From Chloroflexia bacterium (GTDB lineage: Bacteria; Chloroflexota; Chloroflexia; DTKN01): 39,255 nt of DNA. Shown one piece after another: positions 33,280 to 39,255 of the stretch (positions are counted from its first letter, which is position 1; each line of letters starts with the position of its first letter). Both the position numbers and the translations under genes were made by a program. The DNA is taken from positions 1 through 39,255 of the forward strand of contig JAFGKG010000040.1 of assembly GCA_016928715.1 (NCBI GenBank), given 5' to 3'. Under the pieces are notes generated by a model. That model saw only the letters and a program-made list of their open reading frames with translations, did no database searches and was not told the origin of the DNA.

Positions 33280-33546
33280 CCTACCACCCCAATTCTCGCT
33301 CCTATAGCGGGTATTGTCAGTTCAAACCGCTGCCACTCCCTTTTTGGAACTGCAGCAAGGCCTGGACTGCTCCCTTCCAGCCCTGGTAGTACCGCTTCCA
33401 ACCAGCCCGGTTGTGGACGCTGCTGAGCAATCAAGGCGTAACTGCGCCCCAGCACATTGCCCGGCAGATCCAAGATCTGGGCTGTGCTGCATCCCGTATC
33501 CCGAGATCGCCAGAATAGCCTCTTTTGGTTTTACGGGGGTGGACAC
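33231..33546 (-). pseudogene. Frameshifted small ORF before the histidine kinase
   Basis: GTG at 33546 has a strong AGGAAGGAGG 7 nt before it and a promoter upstream, so translation should start (MSTPVKPKEAILAISGYGMQ). That frame then becomes Cys/Ser-rich and stops at 33322. The neighbouring frame gives a protein-like stretch, LPGNVLGRSYALIAQQRP then GWLEAVLPGLEG and REWQRFELTIPAIGARIG, running to 33231 and overlapping the kinase start. The switch lies near 33470-33490. It may be a one-base indel, an error in the sequence, or a programmed shift. I do not recognise the family. Confidence 0.4.
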
Positions 33547-33580
33547 GATCGACCCTCCTTCCTACGATGCCATTAATTAT

Positions 33581-33609
33581 ATTATAGCGGAAAAATGTCC
33601 GGGAAGCAA
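33581..33609 (-). promoter_or_regulatory. Promoter of the histidine kinase unit
   Basis: Minus-strand TTGCTT (33609-33604), 17-bp spacer, TATAAT (33586-33581), in an AT-rich patch. Confidence 0.6.
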
Positions 33610-33612
33610 GCC

Positions 33613-35043
33613 CTAGCCACCGGGATTGTCGTAAAAAGTCTCCCGCTCCCAGAGCAGCCGGCGCAGCAGGTCGAATCCCTGCCGCGGGATTTCGACCAGC
33701 ACCCGCCGGGGCAGACGATCCCAGAGCAGGCCGGCCTCGCGGTCGGCCTCGTACAGCCCCCAATGCAGGATCAAAGCGCCGTTCCAGAGCGCAAACAGCC
33801 CCCCCAGCCCGATCAGCAGCCCAGCCGGCCAGCCCTTTTTCCGCAGCCAGGCCAGCAGCGCGGCCAGGCCGAGGCAAAAGATCACAGCGCAGTTGATAAA
33901 ACGGCGCTGGCCGAAGGAACCGGGGCTCTGCCAGGTCAAAAAGGTCCCGGCGATATAGACCTGGGCCAGAAAGGCCAGGGTCAGGGCGCCGCTCAACAGG
34001 CGGTCCCGCCTCCAGAGCAGCGCCAGGCCCAGCAGGGCCAGCAGCAGCAGGGGACTCCAAACCAGCAGTCCGTACTGCGGACTGAACAGGACTCGGAAAA
34101 AGTGCGGGCTGGACCAATCAAACTTGTAGCCAACGGTGACATTGGGGCCGAAACGGCCGTTGAGCACGCGGTAGGCCAGAAACTGCGGCCAGATGCCCAG
34201 CAGCAGGCCCAACAGCAGCAAGAGGTGCCGGCCGAACCGCCGGCGGAAAGCGGGCCAAAGCTCGCGACCCCGCTCAACAATTATCCGCCCATAGTCCAGC
34301 AGCGCCTCCAGGGCGGGGATGAGCAAAAAGAGACCATCCTGCTCCCGCACCAGGTACATCAGGCCTCCGAGCAGGCCCAGCAGCAGGTACTGGGCCTGCC
34401 GGCGGTCCCCCCGGCTGTTGTGCCAGACCGTCACGAATAGGGCCACGCAAAAGAGCGAGACGCTGTGCGACCAGGGGGGGTTGACGTGGCTGTAAAAAAT
34501 GACCGGCGTGGCCATAAAGACCAGGGCCACGGCCAGAGCCGAGGCCAGGGCCGAAAAGTACTGGCGGCAGAGCCGATAGGATAACCAAAGGCCGGCCCCG
34601 GCATAAAAGACCGAGGCATAGCAGACGGACAGAATGTAGGGGCGGGAGAGGCCATCGGCCTGTAGCGGGGCGCCCAAAGCCTTGGAAATCAGGACGACAC
34701 CGTGGGCCAACAGATAGGCCGGGGACCAGAGCAGGGCCGTGCCCACCGGGGCGACGTTCAGGGGTAGGCCCGTGTGTGGATCGCGCTTGTACAATACGCC
34801 CTCGATGCCGGCCTGGGGGTTCTGCTGCATAAAATAGCTGTATTCGTCCGTAAAGTCCAGGTCTCCATCAAAGAGCAACGAGGGCAAATAGGAAAAATAC
34901 TCCACCGAGTCCACCGCGTACAGGCGGGGAGTCAGCAGGAGCAGCGAAAACAGGAATAGAATGAACAGAGCGACCCACCCCGGGTCGACCTGGCGCAGCC
35001 AGGCCCGTCCAGCATGGGTCGCTCGAGAAAGCATTTCGGCCAT
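33613..35043 (-). CDS. GT-C-like polytopic membrane protein (putative glycosyltransferase)
   Basis: The product is 476 residues from ATG 35043, with AGGA just before it; the start lies 4 bp after the stop of the large exported protein gene, so the two are coupled. About 10 membrane helices are visible. After the first (about 23-40) comes D45-S-V-E48-Y with YLPSLLFDGDL, the acidic loop shared with the 772-residue protein at 1327-3645. Both then have a periplasmic-type loop and VGTALLWSPAYLLA or VGPAIAWAPLLPAG. This form lacks the N-terminal beta-rich domain of its paralogue. GT-C enzymes use lipid-linked sugars; the neighbouring exported protein may be an acceptor, which is inference. Confidence 0.78.
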   Translation of the reverse strand: MAEMLSRATHAGRAWLRQVDPGWVALFILFLFSLLLLTPRLYAVDSVEYFSYLPSLLFDGDLDFTDEYSYFMQQNPQAGIEGVLYKRDPHTGLPLNVAPVGTALLWSPAYLLAHGVVLISKALGAPLQADGLSRPYILSVCYASVFYAGAGLWLSYRLCRQYFSALASALAVALVFMATPVIFYSHVNPPWSHSVSLFCVALFVTVWHNSRGDRRQAQYLLLGLLGGLMYLVREQDGLFLLIPALEALLDYGRIIVERGRELWPAFRRRFGRHLLLLLGLLLGIWPQFLAYRVLNGRFGPNVTVGYKFDWSSPHFFRVLFSPQYGLLVWSPLLLLALLGLALLWRRDRLLSGALTLAFLAQVYIAGTFLTWQSPGSFGQRRFINCAVIFCLGLAALLAWLRKKGWPAGLLIGLGGLFALWNGALILHWGLYEADREAGLLWDRLPRRVLVEIPRQGFDLLRRLLWERETFYDNPGG

Positions 35044-35047
35044 GTTC

Positions 35048-37762
35048 CTAAGGACTGGACGCTCCAAGCTGCAGCGGCACGGCCTCGACCGATCCGCCGC
35101 TCCAGCTCATCGTACCCTCTACTTGCAGCAGCGTCGCGGCGTCCTCCTCGACCCGGGCTTGCACCAGGATCCAGGGCGTCAGGCGATTCGAGATCCGCTC
35201 CCGCGAGATCACCTGCTGCTCATCCCATTGGAGCAGCTCACCGTAGGCGCTCCAGGCGCGCAGCAGGTGGAGCCCCTCGGGCAGGTCGAGTTGCAGCGTA
35301 CCGTTCAGAGGCGTATCCGCCTCACGGCGAGCGGCCAACCACAGCAGCACCTCCTCACCTGGCGCGGGCTGCTGGGGCTCGGCCAGGAGCAACAACTGGG
35401 CCGGCCGGGGTGCGGGCAAGCTCCCGGCCCCATCCACAGGACGGTAGGCCGTTACGACGAGGGGCAAATAGACGCTCGAGATACCGCTGACCGAAAGCGA
35501 GGAACAGTACACGGAAGAAAAGTTGCCCGGCAGCGAGCCATAGCCAGCGCCATCCTCGTAGCGCAGATAGACCGTATGCAAGTCCGGGCTTTGCGTGGGT
35601 GGACCCCCATAGGCCAGGTTCCAGACATAGTCCTGCGGCGGGGACTGATAGTCAAAGGCCCTCCAGGGGCCATTGGCCCGGTTGGCCAGCCAGATGTTGG
35701 CCACACCGCTCTCGTCGTCCAAGGCGTATAGGTCTGAAACGGTCACGAGTAGCTCGGTCGTGGTAGGCACGCCCATGTTCAGGGTCGGCGTGGTCCCGCT
35801 GTAGGGCGGAAAGAGGTCAAAGGCAATTGTATCGGAGAACACCCCAGCGTTGTCGGCACGGTCGCGGTACTTGGCATAAACCCGGGCCGTCCCGGTCAGC
35901 GGATCGCGCGGCGCCAGGAAGAAATAGATGTCGGGATGGTAGCTGATCCAAACCGTCTGGGTCAGGCCCTCCTCCCACAGGGCCATATCCTCCAGGCCAC
36001 TGCAGCTATACTCCTCGGCCATACTGTCCAGGTCTTCCGAGTTAACCATGACGAACTCGCGGTTGGTATATTCGTTGCCCCCATTGAGGACCATGCTGGC
36101 CGTCAGGTAACTATCATACTTGATGACGTCGTTATAGACCTGCGATTCATGTCCCATCTCATCGCGGAACTGGGCATAGACATACTCCCAACTGCAGCCA
36201 TAGGGGGTCTCGAGCAAGCGCCAGTTGTAAACAAAGGGGCTGTAATCCATCCAGCCGGGGCTATCCCGAAAGTCGGCATAGTTGCCATAACGCATCTCGG
36301 TTACCGGCTGGCCGATCTCCGAGTCGGCCCAGAGGCGCATAGCTACATCCAGCCGCTGGGTAAATTGTGTGCTGGAATAGGGTTCGTGGGCATAGATATT
36401 GACCCAACCGTAGGGGCGTGGATCGGGCGTGGAGGTTGGCGTCGGCGTTGGGGTAGAGGTTGGCGTCGGCGTCGGGGTAAAGGTTGGGCTGGGAGAGAAG
36501 GTCGGCGTAGCCGTAGGCGGCGTGGTCGGCGTCGCCGGTAGTTGGATGGTGCCCTTGCCGTAATAGACATCAAACTGGCCGGGCGCATAGTCCTGCCAAA
36601 AGACGTGCCCAAAACCGCCGGGCTGGGCCACAACTTCCGGATAGTAGGAGGAGCTGCCATTGTTCGAGACGTTCTCATCGCCCAACCAGGTCGAACCGCA
36701 GTTGGTCGAATGGGAGAAATAGGTCTCGGTACTGGTGTTGCGATAGTCGGTCCAGACTACGTAGAGGTTGCAGCCCTCGGCCGAGATAGCTGGCCAGAGC
36801 GCCTTGGCCGGCGTGGAGGAAACGCGCATGGTACTGCTCCACTGGCTGCCGTCCCAACGGCGAAAGAGGGTCTGGAAACGGTCCGCCCCGTCGATCTCAT
36901 CCTCCCAGACGATAAAGACATCGCCGATCTCGTTGGCCGCGATGCGCGGAAAGTGCGAGGCTGAACCATTGGAGGAGATGTTGTTGGGCGTCTGCCAGGA
37001 ACTGTTGACGTACTTTGTATAGTAAATCTCCCAGTTGGGCTGGCTGTTGTTATTGCGCCAGACCACGTGGGGTACATCGTTGGCATCGATGACAATGTTC
37101 GGCTCCAGATCCTGTCCCCCCAATACCTGTGAGAGATTGCTGGTATTGCCCCAGGTCCCGCCGGCCGGCTTGTGCCGCACATAGACGTCAAAGTTCTGCT
37201 CGGTAATCTGGGTTTCCCAAACCACCCAGAGGCCATTTTGGCTGTCGACGGCAATGACCGGATAGATCGAGTTGTTCGAGTCGTCAGAGAGGTTGGCCAC
37301 ACCCGACCAAGTGCCCCCCGCTTGTTTGTAGGCATAATAGATCTCGTAGGGGCTGCCGCCGCTGCCAGTCCAGACCATGTGGACCGTACCGTTGCCGTCC
37401 AGGGCCAGGGTGGGATTCACATAACCGGGGTTGTTGCTGGGGCCGGCCCATTCCCACAAGGGCCAGGTGGAGCCCTGGCCGCGCACATAAGCCGGGCCGT
37501 TGGCCGAGTTCAAGGTACCCTCCATCCAACCCACATGCAGATAATCATCGTCGGCGATGGCCGCCCGCACATGTTGGGAGGCGTTCTCGCCAACGCCCGG
37601 ATTGCCCGAATTAGAAAGATTGCGCGGGGTCGTAAAGGAGCTGAACAAACGCCCCGCACTGACCGTGCGCGGCTGCACTCCCTCCAACGGGGACAAGAAC
37701 AACCATGCCCCCAACAAAACGATGGCTAAAAACCCTATCAGCAGGCCGATTCTCTTATTCAC
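35048..37762 (-). CDS. Large exported BNR-type surface protein
   Basis: The product is 904 residues from GTG 37762, with AAGGAG 7 nt before it; an ATG-less extension upstream lacks a ribosome site. A membrane/signal segment (about 4-22; GLLIGFLAIVLLGAWLFLS) precedes repeated BNR-like blades (about 40-365): LHVGWMEG, VHMVWTGSGG, LWVVWETQ, PHVVWRNN, VFIVWEDE, LYVVWTDYRN, each about 50 residues apart. A Pro/Thr linker (TPTPTPTSTP) leads to a beta-rich region of unknown family (about 410-760), then SVYLPLVVTAYRP and a final DUF11-like domain. It is probably a cell-surface beta-propeller protein. It is coupled to the GT-C-like gene downstream. Confidence 0.82.
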   Translation of the reverse strand: MNKRIGLLIGFLAIVLLGAWLFLSPLEGVQPRTVSAGRLFSSFTTPRNLSNSGNPGVGENASQHVRAAIADDDYLHVGWMEGTLNSANGPAYVRGQGSTWPLWEWAGPSNNPGYVNPTLALDGNGTVHMVWTGSGGSPYEIYYAYKQAGGTWSGVANLSDDSNNSIYPVIAVDSQNGLWVVWETQITEQNFDVYVRHKPAGGTWGNTSNLSQVLGGQDLEPNIVIDANDVPHVVWRNNNSQPNWEIYYTKYVNSSWQTPNNISSNGSASHFPRIAANEIGDVFIVWEDEIDGADRFQTLFRRWDGSQWSSTMRVSSTPAKALWPAISAEGCNLYVVWTDYRNTSTETYFSHSTNCGSTWLGDENVSNNGSSSYYPEVVAQPGGFGHVFWQDYAPGQFDVYYGKGTIQLPATPTTPPTATPTFSPSPTFTPTPTPTSTPTPTPTSTPDPRPYGWVNIYAHEPYSSTQFTQRLDVAMRLWADSEIGQPVTEMRYGNYADFRDSPGWMDYSPFVYNWRLLETPYGCSWEYVYAQFRDEMGHESQVYNDVIKYDSYLTASMVLNGGNEYTNREFVMVNSEDLDSMAEEYSCSGLEDMALWEEGLTQTVWISYHPDIYFFLAPRDPLTGTARVYAKYRDRADNAGVFSDTIAFDLFPPYSGTTPTLNMGVPTTTELLVTVSDLYALDDESGVANIWLANRANGPWRAFDYQSPPQDYVWNLAYGGPPTQSPDLHTVYLRYEDGAGYGSLPGNFSSVYCSSLSVSGISSVYLPLVVTAYRPVDGAGSLPAPRPAQLLLLAEPQQPAPGEEVLLWLAARREADTPLNGTLQLDLPEGLHLLRAWSAYGELLQWDEQQVISRERISNRLTPWILVQARVEEDAATLLQVEGTMSWSGGSVEAVPLQLGASSP

Positions 37763-37885
37763 TGCCGCACTCCTTACTCTCTCCTGACAAGCGCATCGGC
37801 GCCGTCGGCTATTCCAGGATGGAAATCCACCAGGCCGGCTCGACATCGCCTGACAAACTTGCCGACCAGGACTTGCTGCAAAAGA

Positions 37886-37931
37886 ATAACTTTCCGAGAG
37901 ACCCGCAGGGTCTTGGCTTGCGGAAAGTTAT
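37886..37931. repeat. Short inverted repeat, 'ataactttccg' type
   Basis: ataactttccg (37886-37896) pairs with 37921-37931, around an inner agacccgcagggtct palindrome. The arms resemble the ends of the MITE-like element at 726-858 (ataactttccgg). The flank aagaataactttcc is the complement of motifs near 8791 and 14393. Confidence 0.7.
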
Positions 37932-37943
37932 CTTGACAGATCC

Positions 37944-38885
37944 CTAGCGCACCGAGGTCACGCGTACATTATCAAAGTACACGTCGCCCAAAGATAGGGC
38001 GTACACTCCTATCTGGCCCTGCTCCAACGTCGCGTCCTGGGCCTCCAGGATAAGCTGACCGTTCAAATAGACCGAGAGTTGCGGGCCCTCGGCCACTGCC
38101 TGCACATTGTACCACTGGCCGGACTGATAGCCGGGTCCATCCGCCTGATCCAGCACCGTGACGCTGTCCCCCTGGACCAACTCGAGCAAGCGGGTACCGG
38201 ACTCGCCGTGCTCGTGGTTCAGGAAGCGAAAGCGATAGAAAGCGCCATCCTGGTAGCGTATGACCAGTCCAATCTCCAGGTTGTATTCGGGGTAAATGTC
38301 CACGCTATAGACGTAATCGGACCAGACCTCCCCAACAACATTGATCATACCGACGATCTGCATGCCGCCGGCCCCAATATTGAGATACAAGGCCTCCTGG
38401 CGCTGCTCCCAATGGGCCATGTTGCCGGGATCAAAGCTCAGAAAGGCGCTCTGCCAAGCGTTCAGAACTCCCTGAGCAGCAAAATCCTCTTCCAACAGGA
38501 TCGTGCCGCCGGCCGCGGCCACCGGCGCATAGGCCGGTGCCGGGGGCAGGGGCGCCTGCGGCTGATAGTCTGGCAGGGGCTGCAAGTCAAAGTCAATCAG
38601 CGCCTGTTCCAGGTCCTTGATGCGCAGATTGGCCTCGGCAACCTTGTCCTGGGCAACCCACATCTCGATATCGGCGACAATGCTGTCCAGATAGGATATA
38701 TCCCGGCCCTGAGAACGCAGATCCTCGACCTGAGACTTGAGAGTCTCGTAGCGTTCCAGGTCGATCTGGTCATCCTGGCGCCCAGGGGAAGCCCCCAGGG
38801 GATTGCCCCAGACAAAGAGGACTACAAATACGACCGCGACGAGCATCAAGCCCACACCGACAACCCACCTTGCTCTTGGTGACAT
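37944..38885 (-). CDS. Membrane-anchored coiled-coil protein with concanavalin-like domain
   Basis: The product is 313 residues; ATG at 38885 follows AAGGAGGAG. One N-terminal membrane helix (about 8-25; VVGVGLMLVAVVFVVLFVW) anchors it. A helical stretch (about 38-95; LERYETLKSQVEDLRSQG, EANLRIKDLEQALIDF) may form a coiled coil. After a Pro/Ala linker a C-terminal beta domain (about 128-313) has LLEEDF, WSDYVYSVDIYP, GLVIRYQDGAFYRF, GQWYNVQAVAEGPQLSVYLNGQLI and YFDNVRV, the pattern of LamG/DUF1080-like concanavalin folds. It likely binds a glycan outside the cell. Catalytic residues are not evident. Confidence 0.8.
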   Translation of the reverse strand: MSPRARWVVGVGLMLVAVVFVVLFVWGNPLGASPGRQDDQIDLERYETLKSQVEDLRSQGRDISYLDSIVADIEMWVAQDKVAEANLRIKDLEQALIDFDLQPLPDYQPQAPLPPAPAYAPVAAAGGTILLEEDFAAQGVLNAWQSAFLSFDPGNMAHWEQRQEALYLNIGAGGMQIVGMINVVGEVWSDYVYSVDIYPEYNLEIGLVIRYQDGAFYRFRFLNHEHGESGTRLLELVQGDSVTVLDQADGPGYQSGQWYNVQAVAEGPQLSVYLNGQLILEAQDATLEQGQIGVYALSLGDVYFDNVRVTSVR

Positions 38886-38977
38886 TTTTTCTCCTCCTTG
38901 CATCCAAAAGTGGAGAGGTCGAAATTGCAGATTCCAAAAGTCCCTCCCCAAGCATATTTCCCAGGCTATTTCGCGTC

Positions 38978-39006
38978 ATTATAGCATACAGCCTATGAAA
39001 GTGCAA
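38978..39006 (-). promoter_or_regulatory. Promoter for the coiled-coil surface protein gene
   Basis: Minus-strand TTGCAC (39006-39001), 17-bp spacer, TATAAT (38983-38978). It gives a leader of about 85 nt. Confidence 0.7.
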
Positions 39007-39131
39007 CCAGATTTATATTACAGCTTCCTGATCCTGCTTGCCTGACGTTAGGTGGACGACTGGTGGGCGCAGAGACGGTTAAAAGTTAAAGGTTGACCGT
39101 TGACGGTTAGGGCAAGAGATTGCCATCGGCC

Positions 39132-39255
39132 CTATTGGGTCGGGGGATGGAGCGAACGGACCAACTGGAGGATGCGCTCGGCGCGCCAGCGGTAGGTGTA
39201 CTGTTGGACGGCCTCCTGAGCCCGCCCGGCGCGGGCGGCGGCCTCGGTGGGGCGC
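39132..39255 (-). CDS. C-terminus of a glycosyltransferase (partial)
   Basis: The frame enters from the right edge and stops at 39132. The 40 visible residues include RPTEAAARAGRAQEAVQQYT and YRWRAERILQLVRSL. An ending of the form A..ar.aVq.YTYrhRaerIL is common at the C-terminus of CgeB-like or GT4-type glycosyltransferases. The rest lies outside the window, so the family is a tentative call. Confidence 0.55.
   Translation of the reverse strand, partial: RPTEAAARAGRAQEAVQQYTYRWRAERILQLVRSLHPPTQ

Noticed and set aside
1-39255. tRNA, rRNA or prophage genes
   Set aside because: No cloverleaf, rRNA core sequence, integrase or phage structural gene was noticed by eye; a covariance search would be needed to exclude small RNAs.

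Overview
The window looks like a GC-rich chromosomal segment of an anaerobic Chloroflexota bacterium (Anaerolineae-like). This is inference from gene content. Large exported proteins carry Pro/Thr-rich linkers and C-terminal stretches such as SYRPLLYKN and SVYLPLVV, which are common in that phylum. There is an aldehyde ferredoxin oxidoreductase (AOR) under a molybdenum/tungsten-cofactor type riboswitch, plus radical-SAM and Fe-S scaffold genes. Many genes have sigma-70-like promoters with 17-bp spacers. I saw no rRNA, tRNA, CRISPR array, transposase or prophage gene.

Layout. 1-1326 has no intact gene: an RHS-like remnant, a phased 22-bp repeat array (299-542), nothing recognised in 543-725, a 133-bp MITE-like element (726-858) and a PKD-domain remnant (987-1226). 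1327-4062 holds a GT-C-like membrane protein and, convergent to it, a hotdog thioesterase. 4198-8584 (minus) holds an S41 processing protease and uvrA. 8887-10926 (plus) is a formyltransferase-fold gene followed by a kynureninase-like gene. 10938-14101 (plus) is the AOR locus: promoter, riboswitch with terminator, AOR, a MoaD-like protein, a YeaQ-type membrane protein and a second MoaD-like protein ending in GG. It is followed by a broken GlcD-type remnant and a dispersed repeat. 14457-17560 (plus) has a PadR regulator with a consensus promoter, two Gly/Arg-rich DUF5320-like proteins, an IscU/NifU-like scaffold and a radical SAM enzyme.

17599-22430 (minus) carries a conserved hypothetical, a PflX-like radical SAM enzyme, a NERD-domain membrane protein and uvrB. 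22557-23072 (plus) is an HD-domain protein with an apparently leaderless transcript. 23091-26982 (minus) is an M49-like metalloprotease, a DUF692/MNIO-like protein, plsX and a small unknown protein. 27180-28772 (plus) is an ECF-type transporter ATPase with two ABC domains and no visible membrane partner. 28890-38885 (minus) is mostly a cell-surface region: a BNR/Ig-like/PKD exported protein, a soluble GAF histidine kinase preceded by a frameshifted small ORF, a second GT-C-like membrane protein, a second large BNR-type exported protein, and a coiled-coil/concanavalin-like lipid- or membrane-anchored protein. The right edge cuts the C-terminus of a glycosyltransferase.

How the parts fit. UvrA and UvrB belong to nucleotide excision repair but lie 12 kb apart. 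The AOR riboswitch has an aptamer closing stem that excludes the terminator stem, which suggests the enzyme is made when its pterin cofactor is present. Three families of dispersed palindromic repeats occupy the intergenic spaces and border the broken genes.
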